64,000 nt of DNA from Gynurincola endophyticus (GCF_003991195.1 NZ_RCWL01000003.1:479054-543053), one strand, 5' to 3'. Shown: positions 47,431-56,719, numbered from the stretch's first letter. A program made the numbers and translations. Notes: generated from the sequence alone by a model not told the origin.

Positions 47431-47504
47431 ATTATGCCTGTGTATAATAAACGGTTCAAATTTCGTTATATAATAGTTGATTTACTTATCCAATTTTTAT
47501 TCCT

Positions 47505-47915
47505 ATGAACCGAATTTACTTATACCTGCTCTCGCTAGTAATCTTGTCAGCAGCAGTTTCCTGTAATAAACCACATGATGTAACTGAGTTTACCAGAATC
47601 AATTTTATGGGGGGATATAGGGTTGTTTATGAAGCACTCGAGTCTGTAGATGTAAATGGAAATCTTGTGATCACGCAAGCCTGTAATACCGCCGATATGG
47701 TGGTTGTATCAAAGGATTATGTTACCTGGAACGTAGGTGACCAGGCGTGTCCTTCAAAAGAATATAACATTGATTGGCCGTATACAGTGGGTATGAATCA
47801 ATTGATTTTGGGAAATGTAGCATACAATGTTGAATACTGGGATGGCTATAGACTAAGAATGTCGTCGGCTGATTCACAAGACAGGGGCAGATATGTAATA
47901 GAACTGGAACGATAA
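47505..47915 (+). CDS. Small lipoprotein of unknown function
   Basis: The 136-residue protein has a lipoprotein signal with lipobox AAVSC (Cys20). The mature part is about 115 residues, probably all-beta, with only two cysteines (in ITQACN and DQACPS) that could form a disulfide. I do not recognise a family. It is monocistronic, with a terminator close by on each side. A short sequence on the opposite strand at 48060-48119 resembles part of it (DQA...DWPY). Confidence 0.7.
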   Translation: MNRIYLYLLSLVILSAAVSCNKPHDVTEFTRINFMGGYRVVYEALESVDVNGNLVITQACNTADMVVVSKDYVTWNVGDQACPSKEYNIDWPYTVGMNQLILGNVAYNVEYWDGYRLRMSSADSQDRGRYVIELER

Positions 47916-47926
47916 TAAAATACCGG

Positions 47927-47956
47927 GTGCTGATGAATCAAGTCAGCACTTTTTTT
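47927..47956 (+). terminator. Terminator of the small lipoprotein gene
   Basis: A 7-base stem (47927-47933 with 47943-47949), a 9-base loop and seven T, 11 bases after the stop. Confidence 0.85.
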
Positions 47957-48059
47957 ATGCCCTGCCTAATTATTATTATTAGAAGTGTGCTTTTATTAAG
48001 CATTAGACCTTATCTTTGGTCATAGAATAGTAGTTCTGGTATCCTTCAATGATTAACTA

Positions 48060-48119
48060 TTATTCAATCTCCCAATTTCCATATGGCCAGTCCATTCTGT
48101 CAAAGGCCTGATCCTGCCC
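48060..48119 (-). pseudogene. Possible remnant of a lipoprotein paralogue
   Basis: On the - strand a 19-codon open stretch ends in TAA (48060-48062) and reads GQDQAFDRMDWPYGNWEIE. It resembles GDQACPSKEYNIDWPYTVG of the lipoprotein at 47505-47915. It has a stop just upstream and no start, so it would be a decayed piece. The match is short and may be chance. Confidence 0.25.
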
Positions 48120-48449
48120 TTATTTACAGTTTTAAGATCATATCCGGTTTGAGAAATGTCATTAATTTATATTGTTCAAAGTATTCATTTGAACAAGTCG
48201 TTTTACTAAGACATAATTTATGGCTTAGGTAAAGTGAAACAATACATTAAAAGCTGCTCTGGTAACAGAAGCAGCTTTTAAATTTTACAGATGAATTACC
48301 GTATGTGTATTACCAGATAACAACAAATCGCTCTGCTATTCCTTTAAGAACAACAGAGCGATTTGTTATAACCAATGCTGAAGCTTAGATCCAAACTAAA
48401 GGTGAGTGACACGATCGTCTGCAACAGGTAAAACTCGTTGTATTGGTAA
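48120..48449. other. Intergenic region with two perfect inverted repeats
   Basis: No gene is seen. Two hairpins stand out: 48247-48258 with 48270-48281 (12 bases) and 48322-48335 with 48354-48367 (14 bases). Both are GC-richer than their surroundings. The second lies about 80 bases beyond the argH stop and may act as its transcription end, although no T-run follows. Confidence 0.5.
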
Positions 48450-49751
48450 TTATTTAAAACGGTTTAATACGTCTTGCATAGCAGTTACAATTGCATCATT
48501 GCAAAGATTACCGATACTTCCTTCGTGTGTATGGTTTAATTGCTTTTTGTAATCGTACGAAAACTTACCTTCTTCAATGGTATTGCCCACAATTTTGTAA
48601 GCATCTCTGAAAGGAATGCCCTGGTTTACCAGTTCATTCACCATTTCTACACTGAATAAGTATTGATATTTCTCATCATCGAGGATATTTTGTTTCACGC
48701 TCATGTTAGAAATCATCAGTTGCGTCATTTTGATACATTGTATCAGTTCGTCAATTGCCGGAAAGAGAACTTCTTTGGTAAGCTGCAGGTCTCTATGGTA
48801 TCCTGATGGTAAATTGTTCAGTAAAAGAGTTAGTTCATTAGGTGTGGCCTGAATAAGATTGCATTTGGCACGAATGAGTTCAAATACATCAGGATTTTTT
48901 TTGTGCGGCATGATAGAACTGCCGGTAGTTAATTCATTTGGAAAACTAATAAATCCGAAGTTTTGCGAAATGTATAAACAGCAATCCATTGCCAGTCTGC
49001 TCAATGTGCCTGCAATAGCACTGATGCCGGTGGCTACCGACTTTTCAGTTCTGCCTCTACTCATTTGTGCATATACGGCATTCCAGTTCGGTTGACTGAA
49101 TTGCAACAGTTCGGTTGTTCGTGAACGGTTTAATGGAAAAGAAGAGCCGTATCCTGCACCACTACCCAAAGGATTTTTATTGGTAATATTATAAGCTGCC
49201 AATAACATTTCCATATCATCCGTCAGCGCTTCAGCATAAGCGCCTAACCATAATCCGAAAGAAGAAGGCATGGCGATCTGAAAATGCGTATATCCGGGAA
49301 GTAAATGGCCCTGCAGCTCATTACTGCGTTGTATCAGCAGTTCAAATAACTGATGTGTTTCATTTTTTACTTTACTAACGGCATCTCTGAGAAATAACTT
49401 TATATCTACAGCTACCTGATCATTTCTGCTTCTGCCACTATGTATTTTTTTTCCGGTATCTCCGATCGCATTGGTAAGCATTAACTCTACCTGCGAGTGC
49501 ACGTCTTCAACTCCTTCGGCAATTTCAAATTTACCTTCTTCAATGGTTTGAGCAATTTTCTTTAGTTCTGCTACAGCTGATGCTGCTTCTTCTCCGGTCA
49601 TTAAACCGACTTCACCCAGCATGGTAACGTGGGCTATAGAGCCTTCTACGTCAAAACGGGCTAGTAACAGATCAAATTCTTTATCACGCCCTACTGTAAA
49701 TTTCTCTATTTGCTGAGAAACAGCTGTATTGTCTTTACTCCAAAGTTTCAT
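48450..49751 (-). CDS. argH: Argininosuccinate lyase
   Basis: It cleaves argininosuccinate to arginine and fumarate, the last step of arginine synthesis. From ATG 49751 it has 433 residues. The fumarase/aspartase-superfamily signature GSSIMPHKKNPD lies near residues 268-279, and SGRSRNDQVAVDIKL near 99-113 binds substrate. It follows argE by 11 bases; a longer in-frame start at 49784 would overlap argE and lacks family similarity. Last gene of the arginine operon. Confidence 0.95.
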   Translation of the reverse strand: MKLWSKDNTAVSQQIEKFTVGRDKEFDLLLARFDVEGSIAHVTMLGEVGLMTGEEAASAVAELKKIAQTIEEGKFEIAEGVEDVHSQVELMLTNAIGDTGKKIHSGRSRNDQVAVDIKLFLRDAVSKVKNETHQLFELLIQRSNELQGHLLPGYTHFQIAMPSSFGLWLGAYAEALTDDMEMLLAAYNITNKNPLGSGAGYGSSFPLNRSRTTELLQFSQPNWNAVYAQMSRGRTEKSVATGISAIAGTLSRLAMDCCLYISQNFGFISFPNELTTGSSIMPHKKNPDVFELIRAKCNLIQATPNELTLLLNNLPSGYHRDLQLTKEVLFPAIDELIQCIKMTQLMISNMSVKQNILDDEKYQYLFSVEMVNELVNQGIPFRDAYKIVGNTIEEGKFSYDYKKQLNHTHEGSIGNLCNDAIVTAMQDVLNRFK

Positions 49752-49762
49752 GCCGGTAGATA

Positions 49763-50845
49763 TTAAGGTTTTTCTGTAATACAATAGTTTAAAAGATTGA
49801 TATAATCTTTTATTCCGTTTTCAATTTCTTCCAGATAAATAAATTCATCTGCCGTATGTGAGCGGGCTGAATCGCCGGGCCCGATTTTTAATGCCGGAAA
49901 GGGCATCAAAGCTTTATCTGAAGTAGTGGGAGACCCATAATATGATTTTCCCATTTTTATACCTGCCTGAACCACCGGATGTTCCAGTGGGATAATACTT
50001 GACCGTAACCGGGTGCTCCGCGGGCTTACCCTGCTGAGTATATTCATACGGATAGTGTCCAGAATTTCTTCAAAAGTGTACAGCTCATTTACACGTACAT
50101 CTATTACAAATTTACATTGTGCAGGTACAACATTATGAGCTTTGTTTTCTGTTTCAATGACTGTCACCGTCATTTTCACGGGTCCCAGAAAAGGCGATAT
50201 CCGGTTGAAATGGAAGTTATGCACCCAGTTGATATCACTCATCGCTTTATACAAAGCGTTTTCGCCTTCGTTACGGGCTGCATGGCCTGCTATTCCTTCT
50301 GCCGTACAATCTAACACCATTAAACCTCTTTCTGCAATGGCCATATTCATCAGGGTCGGTTCACCTACGATTGCAAATGAAACGGGAGGTAAATGCGGTA
50401 TCAGTAATTCAATGCCGTTTTTACCCGAAATTTCTTCTTCTGCCGAAGCTGCTATAATCAGATTGTACTGCAGATCTTTTCTTTCATAATAGTGCAGAAA
50501 GGCAGCTATTAAACTTACTAAACATCCTCCGGCATCATTACTGCCTAATCCAAATAGTTTTTTTTCTTCTTCAATAGCCTGAAAAGGATCTTTTGTATAG
50601 CCCTTGTTGGGTTTTACCGTATCGTGGTGAGAGTTTAATAAGATTGTGGGTTTTGATTCATTAAAGTATTTATTTTTTGCCCACACATTATTTTCTAATC
50701 TGCTTACGTTTACGCTCTTTTTTTGCAAGAATTGTTCAATGATATCAGCGGTGTGATTTTCTTCTTTGCTGAAAGAAGGCGTAGCTATTAATTGTTGTAA
50801 CAATGCAACAGCCTCTTTATACAATATTTGAGTTGAATTATTCAT
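49763..50845 (-). CDS. argE: M20-family deacylase, ArgE-type
   Basis: The 360-residue metallohydrolase belongs to peptidase family M20. Zinc-site motifs are LLNSHHDTVKPNKGY near 69-83, GSNDAGGCLVSLIAA near 99-113 and ASAEEEISGKNGIE near 132-145 (general-base Glu); GHAARNEGENAL near 189-200 is the family His. The ArgE reaction removes the acyl group from the arginine-pathway intermediate. In this operon, with an N-acylornithine-type carbamoyltransferase, the real substrate is probably N-acylcitrulline rather than N-acetylornithine. Its start overlaps argB by 8 bases. Confidence 0.88.
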   Translation of the reverse strand: MNNSTQILYKEAVALLQQLIATPSFSKEENHTADIIEQFLQKKSVNVSRLENNVWAKNKYFNESKPTILLNSHHDTVKPNKGYTKDPFQAIEEEKKLFGLGSNDAGGCLVSLIAAFLHYYERKDLQYNLIIAASAEEEISGKNGIELLIPHLPPVSFAIVGEPTLMNMAIAERGLMVLDCTAEGIAGHAARNEGENALYKAMSDINWVHNFHFNRISPFLGPVKMTVTVIETENKAHNVVPAQCKFVIDVRVNELYTFEEILDTIRMNILSRVSPRSTRLRSSIIPLEHPVVQAGIKMGKSYYGSPTTSDKALMPFPALKIGPGDSARSHTADEFIYLEEIENGIKDYINLLNYCITEKP

Positions 50846-51623
50846 TGACGATGCTGGTTCCCGTTTTACCTGTTATTAAATCGTGCAGTTGTTCTGCTTT
50901 GCCAATAATAACTTTACTGACACCGCTTTTTAACGCAGCAAATGCATTGTCGAGTTTTGGAATCATGCCGGCAAATATTTTTTGTTCGGCTTTCAGTTCT
51001 TCGTAGTAAACTGGATTTATCTGATTTATAACGGTTGAATCATCGTCTGCATCCAGTAATACACCTGCTTTTTCAAAAGAGTAAATTAATTGAACAGCAT
51101 AATGTTTACTCATTGCTCTGGCTGTTTCCTGGGCGATTGTATCGGCATTTGTGTTGAGCAGTAAACCTTGTTTATTGTGCGTAATGGGTGATAAAATAAT
51201 GGTATGCCCAGCCTGTAAAAGCGTATTTAGTAAATCGCTGTTAATGGCGTCTACATCTCCCACAAAACCATAATCTAAACCGGCATTCTGACGTTTGTGT
51301 GATTGAATCACATTTCCATCAGCACCACTTAAGCCGATCGCGTTACACTGTAATGATTGTAATTTGGCAACAATTTGTTTATTGATCAGACCGGCATATA
51401 CCATTGTTACAATTTTCAGTGTTTCCTGATCGGTAATTCTTCTGCCGTCTACCATTTGCTGAGGAATCTGTAACTGGTCTGCTAATCTGGTCGCCAGTTT
51501 TCCTCCTCCGTGTACCAGTAATTTTTTGCCATTGATAGCAGCAAAAGATGTTAGAAATTCCTGTAAACGAGTTTCATCATCTATGATATTACCGCCAATC
51601 TTTACAATATAAAGTGTATCCAT
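50838..51623 (-). CDS. argB: N-acetylglutamate kinase
   Basis: It phosphorylates N-acetylglutamate, the second pathway step. The 261-residue protein has the amino-acid-kinase fold: KIGGNIIDD near 7-15, VHGGGKLATRLADQL near 37-51, GLSGADGNVI near 97-106 and NINPVYYEEL-like and GMIPKLDNAFAALKSGV near 221-237. The length is that of the short, usually arginine-insensitive form without the N-terminal helix, so feedback control is likely to lie elsewhere. It abuts the carbamoyltransferase gene with no gap. Confidence 0.92.
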   Translation of the reverse strand: MDTLYIVKIGGNIIDDETRLQEFLTSFAAINGKKLLVHGGGKLATRLADQLQIPQQMVDGRRITDQETLKIVTMVYAGLINKQIVAKLQSLQCNAIGLSGADGNVIQSHKRQNAGLDYGFVGDVDAINSDLLNTLLQAGHTIILSPITHNKQGLLLNTNADTIAQETARAMSKHYAVQLIYSFEKAGVLLDADDDSTVINQINPVYYEELKAEQKIFAGMIPKLDNAFAALKSGVSKVIIGKAEQLHDLITGKTGTSIVNE

Positions 51624-52598
51624 CTACTTTGATTGATTTGAAAGAATTTCACTCAATACGGCCTGTGCAGCCCAAACACGATTGCCTGCTTCCTGTGTAA
51701 CCAGACTGTTTTCTCCATCGAGAATTTCGTCACTCAACTCTACATTTCTTCTCACCGGTAAGCAGTGCATTACCCGGGCATTGTTGGTTAATGCCAGTTT
51801 TTTATTATTCATCATCCATGAAGGATCGTTACAATAAATTTTGCCGTAGTCAGTATAGGTACTCCAGTTTTTCACATACACGAAATCAGCATCTTTTAAG
51901 GCTTCATCCTGATCATGTGTAATGGTGGCACCTTTGGTGAATTTTTCATCCAGTTCATAATCTTCCGGATGCGTGATAACAAAATCTGCTTCGCCCCATG
52001 CGTTTACCCATTCTGCAAAGCTATTGGCAACGCATTGCGGTAATGGCTTGACGTGTGGAGCCCAGGTGAGTACCACTTTAGGTTTTTTCTTGCCGGGCAA
52101 TGGATTGTTCTGCAGGTATTCTGTCATTGTAATAACATCTGTCAGGCTTTGTAAGGGATGCACAGTAGCACTTTCAAGGCTAATAACAGGAATGCCTGCA
52201 TATTTTATAATCTGGTTGATATATAATTCACTGTAATCTTCTTCCTTGTTGTTTAATGATGGAAAGGTTCTGATTGCCAGAATATCGAAGTACTTACCGA
52301 AAACAGGAGCTGCATCTTTCACATGTTCTGAAGTAGTACCACTCATGATGGCTTCTTCTTCAAACTCTAATTTCCAGCCTTCGTTTCCAACATTAAAAAC
52401 AATAGGCTCCATTCCTAAATTTTGCGCAGCTATCTGGGTGCTTAAACGGGTACGCATACTAGGATTCAAGAATAACAAACCGATTCTTTTGTTTGCACCA
52501 AGGCTTTTATCCTGCAAAGGGTTAGCTTTATAGGCTAATGCTTTTTCAACTAAAGCTTTGATGTCTTGTACATCGTGAACACTAGTAAAATTTTTCAT
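51624..52598 (-). CDS. N-acylornithine carbamoyltransferase (acetyl- or succinylornithine type)
   Basis: The 324-residue protein is a carbamoyltransferase but not a normal ArgF. The carbamoyl-phosphate loop is NPSMRTRLSTQ (residues 45-55), with HPLQSLTD near 147-154 and HCLPVRRNVELSDEI near 278-292. Its overall pattern (the long 80s loop and RTFPSLNNKEEDYSELYINQI) matches the knotted group that uses N-acetylornithine (AOTCase, Xanthomonas) or N-succinylornithine (SOTCase, Bacteroides fragilis). By family knowledge, Pro90 marks SOTCase and the matching Glu92 marks AOTCase; here the residue is Ser90. Either substrate remains possible. It lies between argB and argD. Confidence 0.9.
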   Translation of the reverse strand: MKNFTSVHDVQDIKALVEKALAYKANPLQDKSLGANKRIGLLFLNPSMRTRLSTQIAAQNLGMEPIVFNVGNEGWKLEFEEEAIMSGTTSEHVKDAAPVFGKYFDILAIRTFPSLNNKEEDYSELYINQIIKYAGIPVISLESATVHPLQSLTDVITMTEYLQNNPLPGKKKPKVVLTWAPHVKPLPQCVANSFAEWVNAWGEADFVITHPEDYELDEKFTKGATITHDQDEALKDADFVYVKNWSTYTDYGKIYCNDPSWMMNNKKLALTNNARVMHCLPVRRNVELSDEILDGENSLVTQEAGNRVWAAQAVLSEILSNQSK

Positions 52599-52622
52599 TG
52601 ATCTGATTTGAGAATAGAGAAA

Positions 52623-53759
52623 TTAATATGCTTCAACAGCAGTTTTAAGTGCTTTTACAAATTTTTCAGCATCTGTTTTGCTCAACGCAAGTGAAGGTAG
52701 TAACCGAATGGCGTTCGGCTTTGCTTCACCAGTGAATATTTTGTAAGTATGTAATAAGTTTTTCTTCAGGTTTTTGTATTGTTCAGGCACATCGAAACCA
52801 ATCATCAAGCCTCTTCCTCTTACATTTTCAAAGATGCCGATATTTTTTATTTCGTTGATAAGATAATCACCGGTTTCTTTTGCATTGTGTAAAAGGTTTT
52901 CTTTTTCAATCACTTCCAGAACAGCCAGTGCTGCGGCACAAGCCAGGTGATTGCCTCCGAAAGTAGTGCCCAGCATGCCATGTTTAGGTTGAATATGAGG
53001 AGCAATTAATATACCGCCAATCGGAAATCCATTGCCCATTCCTTTCGCCATGCTGTAAATATCAGCATTCACTTCTGCCCAGTCGTGCGAAAAAAACAGA
53101 CCGGTTCGGCCGTAACCACATTGTACACTATCGGCTATATATACAGCGCCGTACTGGTCACACAAGCTGCGGATCGCCTGTAAAAACTCTTTTGATGCCT
53201 CCTGTATGCCTCCAACACCTTGTATCCCTTCTATAATAACTGCAGCAATTTCATTGCCTTCCTTAGCAAAATGTGCTTTTAATGCTGCTGTATCATTGAA
53301 AGGCAGAAATGTTATATTTTCCGTTTCATTAACAGGAGCAACAATAGCCGGGTTATCTGTACAGGCTACTGCCAGAGATGTTCTGCCGTGAAATGCTTTC
53401 CTGAAAGCAACGATCTTTTTTCGACCGGTGTGAAAGCTTGCCAGTTTTAATGCATTTTCATTGGCTTCTGCCCCTGAGTTACAAAGAAACAGCTGATAAT
53501 CGTTTTTGCCGGATACTTTTGCCAGCTTTTCAGCCAGTTCAACCTGAACAGGAATTTTGATAGAGTTGGAATAAAATCCTACCGTACTTAATTGTTCTGT
53601 TAATCGTTGAACATAATGAGGATGAGTATGACCGATTGAAATTACAGCATGACCACCATACATATCCAGGTACTCAGTACCCTGATCGTCCCATACGGTT
53701 GAGTGAAGTGCTTTGGTAATTGTAATGTCATTTAAGGGATATACGTCGAATAATTTCAT
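52623..53759 (-). CDS. argD: N-acetylornithine (acylornithine) aminotransferase
   Basis: This class III PLP aminotransferase makes N-acylornithine from the N-acylglutamate semialdehyde. The 378-residue protein shows NSGAEANENALKLA near 94-107, FHGRTSLAV near 123-131, ADSVQCGYGRTG near 207-218 and the PLP lysine in YSMAKGMGNGFPIGG near 235-249. It lies 24 bases before the carbamoyltransferase gene. Whether it prefers acetyl or succinyl substrate should match its neighbour. Confidence 0.93.
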   Translation of the reverse strand: MKLFDVYPLNDITITKALHSTVWDDQGTEYLDMYGGHAVISIGHTHPHYVQRLTEQLSTVGFYSNSIKIPVQVELAEKLAKVSGKNDYQLFLCNSGAEANENALKLASFHTGRKKIVAFRKAFHGRTSLAVACTDNPAIVAPVNETENITFLPFNDTAALKAHFAKEGNEIAAVIIEGIQGVGGIQEASKEFLQAIRSLCDQYGAVYIADSVQCGYGRTGLFFSHDWAEVNADIYSMAKGMGNGFPIGGILIAPHIQPKHGMLGTTFGGNHLACAAALAVLEVIEKENLLHNAKETGDYLINEIKNIGIFENVRGRGLMIGFDVPEQYKNLKKNLLHTYKIFTGEAKPNAIRLLPSLALSKTDAEKFVKALKTAVEAY

Positions 53760-53769
53760 TTTTCTATAT

Positions 53770-54750
53770 TTAGAAATAAGAAGCTTTTAGTTGCAAGCCG
53801 GTTGTTTCGGGTAAATTGAACAAGAGATTCATATTCTGAACAGCTTGTCCTGATGCACCTTTTAACAGGTTGTCAATCGCACTGTGAATCACTAGCTGGT
53901 CGTCTGTTTTTTCTAAAGAGATGACACATTTGTTACTATTTACTACCTGTTTCAGGAATACCGGTTCTTTCGTTACCACTGTGAACGGGTGGCTTGCATA
54001 GAACGCGGTAAACAACTGATACAATTCATCGATATTCAACTGTGTTGTAACCTGTGAACTGATAAAGATACCTCTGGTAAAGTCGCCTCTCCATGGAATA
54101 AAATGTACTTTACCGGCATCCGGTTGAAGTGATTTCAACGATTCGCCGATTTCACTTATATGCTGATGTTGTAAAGTTTTATATGCCTGGATATTATTGG
54201 CTCTCCAGCTAAAATGAGAGGTGGCGCTCAGGCTTTGTCCGGCTCCTGTTGAACCGGTAATACCGGTGGTATATACTTCGTGCAGCAACCCTTTTTGTGC
54301 TAAGGGTAACAATCCTAATTGGATCGCGGTGGCAAAACATCCCGGGTTGGCAATATTCTGCGCTTGTTTTATTTTTTCTCTGTTCAACTCAGGTAGTCCG
54401 TAAACGAAAGTACGGTTACCGGTTGTTGAAGCTTTTTCTAACCGGAAATCATGCGAAAGGTCGATGATCTTTACATTAACGGGAACTTCGTTTTCGGATA
54501 AAAACTTTTTAGCTTCGCCATGTCCTGCACAAAGAAAAATTACATCAACTGTAAAATCAAACTGATCAGAGAAAACAAGATTGGTTTCACCTACTAAATC
54601 CTGGTGGGTGGTATAGATTGGGTTACCGGCGTTCGACCTGCTATGGATAAAAGTGATTTCCACTGCCGGGTGGTTGATGAGTATTCTTAATAATTCACCT
54701 CCTGTATAACCGGCACCACCTACAATACCTACACGAATTTTATTTGACAT
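53770..54750 (-). CDS. argC: N-acetyl-gamma-glutamyl-phosphate reductase
   Basis: It reduces N-acetylglutamyl phosphate with NADPH. At 326 residues it has normal length. The NADP motif is GIVGGAGYTGGELLRIL near 8-24, and the catalytic cysteine is in IANPGCFATAIQLGLLPL near 132-149. The HQHISEIG region near 195-202 supplies the conserved histidine. It is 10 bases after argG and 10 before argD. Confidence 0.95.
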   Translation of the reverse strand: MSNKIRVGIVGGAGYTGGELLRILINHPAVEITFIHSRSNAGNPIYTTHQDLVGETNLVFSDQFDFTVDVIFLCAGHGEAKKFLSENEVPVNVKIIDLSHDFRLEKASTTGNRTFVYGLPELNREKIKQAQNIANPGCFATAIQLGLLPLAQKGLLHEVYTTGITGSTGAGQSLSATSHFSWRANNIQAYKTLQHQHISEIGESLKSLQPDAGKVHFIPWRGDFTRGIFISSQVTTQLNIDELYQLFTAFYASHPFTVVTKEPVFLKQVVNSNKCVISLEKTDDQLVIHSAIDNLLKGASGQAVQNMNLLFNLPETTGLQLKASYF

Positions 54751-54759
54751 GACCTGACT

Positions 54760-55959
54760 TTATTTTTTATTTGATTCCTGAACAGCGTTCCAGATAATTG
54801 TTTGATTGCCGAAGATTTTAGAGAATCCTCTCACATCATCGCCGGTAAACCCACTATTCATTTCTCCGTATTTACCAAATTTAGAGTTCATTAAATCGTA
54901 TGAACTTTCTATACCGATAATCTGGAAACGGTATGGTAATAGTTGAACGAAAACATCCCCTGTAACATTTTGTTGAGACTGTTGTAAGAATGCTTCGATG
55001 TCTCTCATTACCGGGTCAAGTATCTGGCCTTCGTGCAACCAGTTTCCGTAAAATGCGGCTAACTGATCTTTCCAGTTCAACTGCCATTTGCTCAGTACAT
55101 GTTTTTCTAAAGCGTGGTGCGCTTTTAAAATTACCATTGGAGCTGCGGCTTCAAAGCCAACTCTGCCTTTGATACCGATGATGGTATCACCTACGTGAAT
55201 GTCTCTACCGATTCCGTAACCACCTGCAATACTTTGAAGGTATTGGATAGCCTCGGCCGGATGAGCAAATTTTTGATCATTTACGGCAGTTAATTCTCCT
55301 TTTTCGAAGCTTAATTTAACTTCTTCATTTCCGGTTTTGTTTACCTGTGTCGGCCATGCTTCTTCAGGAAGAATTCCTTTTGACTGAAGCGTTTCTTTAC
55401 CTCCAACAGAAGTTCCCCAAAGCCCTTTATTAATAGAGTAAACTGCTTTGTCGAAGTTCATTTCCACCCCATTTGCTTTGAGGTAGGTAATTTCTTCTTC
55501 ACGGCTGAGTTTAAGATCGCGGATAGGGGTGATGATTTCAACACCAGGAATCATAATATGAAACACCATATCAAAACGTACCTGATCGTTACCGGCGCCG
55601 GTACTTCCGTGTGCAACGGCATCTGCACCGATATTTTTTACGTGCTCGGCGATGTGTATGGCCTGGCTTAATCTTTCGGCACTTACGCTCAGCGGATAAG
55701 TATTGTTTTTAAGAACATTACCGTAGATAAGATATTTGATAATGCTATCGTAATAGCTTTTTACGGCATTTACAGTGGTATGGGAAGCCACTCCAAGGTT
55801 TTTGGCGTGTGCTTCTATTTTAATCAGTTCTTCATCACTAAACCCACCGGTATTAACGATTACACTGTGTACCTCATAACCTTTTTCCTGACTAAGATAC
55901 TTTACGCAGTAAGTGGTATCTAAACCACCGCTAAAACCTAAAACAATTTTCTTTGACAT
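54760..55959 (-). CDS. argG: Argininosuccinate synthase
   Basis: It joins citrulline and aspartate with ATP. The 399-residue protein has the PP-loop GFSGGLDTTYC (residues 8-18), HGSTGAGNDQVRFD near 116-129 and the NKGLWGTSVGG segment near 188-198, where citrulline and ATP bind. The opening MSKKIVLGFSGGLD is typical of the Bacteroidota form. It is the second gene of the arginine operon, 9 bases after the GNAT gene. Confidence 0.95.
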   Translation of the reverse strand: MSKKIVLGFSGGLDTTYCVKYLSQEKGYEVHSVIVNTGGFSDEELIKIEAHAKNLGVASHTTVNAVKSYYDSIIKYLIYGNVLKNNTYPLSVSAERLSQAIHIAEHVKNIGADAVAHGSTGAGNDQVRFDMVFHIMIPGVEIITPIRDLKLSREEEITYLKANGVEMNFDKAVYSINKGLWGTSVGGKETLQSKGILPEEAWPTQVNKTGNEEVKLSFEKGELTAVNDQKFAHPAEAIQYLQSIAGGYGIGRDIHVGDTIIGIKGRVGFEAAAPMVILKAHHALEKHVLSKWQLNWKDQLAAFYGNWLHEGQILDPVMRDIEAFLQQSQQNVTGDVFVQLLPYRFQIIGIESSYDLMNSKFGKYGEMNSGFTGDDVRGFSKIFGNQTIIWNAVQESNKK

Positions 55960-55968
55960 GTGATGTGT

Positions 55969-56685
55969 TTAGTGATTGAAAAATAAATGTAACAATGATT
56001 TCTTAGGAGCTCCTCCGTTTGCCTTGCGCTCTTCTTTGTGTAAGAATTTCTTTAAGAATTTCCATTGTTTATATTGTAGTAACCTGGCTAAAACAGATTT
56101 CTTTTCTTCAAAGAATTCTTTAGTTTCACTAGGTGAGTAGTGATCTTTCGGGTCGTAAAGCATGCCTGTGCACAAACAATTTTTACGTTCTTTACTCATT
56201 AGAATTTCGTAATTGATGCAACTTTTACATCCTGCCCAGAATGCCTCATCCTGCGTAAGCTCTGAATAGGTTACAGGTTCATAACCTAACTCACTGTTAA
56301 TTTTCATAACAGCGAGTCCGGTAGTTAAACCGAATATTTTTGCGTCGGGATATTTTTTTCTGCTGAGTTCGAAAATTTTCTTTTTAATGGCTTTAGCCAA
56401 ACCTCCTTTACGGAAGTCAGGGCTAACAATTAAACCTGAATTGGCAACGTATTCGCCATGGCTCCAGGTTTCGATATAACAAAAACCTGCCCAAATATTA
56501 TCTTCACTGAAAGCGATGACGGCTTTTCCCTCTCGCATTTTTTGTTCGATGTATTCTGGTGACCGTTTCGCTATACCCGTACCGCGAGCCTTGGCCGAAG
56601 AGGCCATCTCGTCGCATATAATCTGCGAAAAGCCGACATGTGATTCGTCAGCAACTAATATCCGGAATTTTTTCTGGGTTTCCAT
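55969..56685 (-). CDS. GNAT-family acyltransferase, candidate N-acetylglutamate synthase
   Basis: The 238-residue protein has a GNAT core: VIAFSEDNIWAGFCYIETW near 56-74 and the acetyl-CoA loop VSPDFRKGGLAKAIKKKIFE near 87-106. A cluster Cys153-x2-Cys156 and Cys170-x-Cys172 suggests a metal site not usual in GNATs. It is the first gene of an otherwise complete arginine operon, 9 bases before argG. The operon has ArgE and no ArgJ or classical ArgA, so a synthase for N-acetyl- (or N-succinyl-) glutamate is needed; this protein is the natural candidate. That is inference from context; activity has not been shown here. Confidence 0.65.
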   Translation of the reverse strand: METQKKFRILVADESHVGFSQIICDEMASSAKARGTGIAKRSPEYIEQKMREGKAVIAFSEDNIWAGFCYIETWSHGEYVANSGLIVSPDFRKGGLAKAIKKKIFELSRKKYPDAKIFGLTTGLAVMKINSELGYEPVTYSELTQDEAFWAGCKSCINYEILMSKERKNCLCTGMLYDPKDHYSPSETKEFFEEKKSVLARLLQYKQWKFLKKFLHKEERKANGGAPKKSLLHLFFNH

Positions 56686-56719
56686 TTTTGTATAAATGAT
56701 CAGATAACATAACTAGAAA

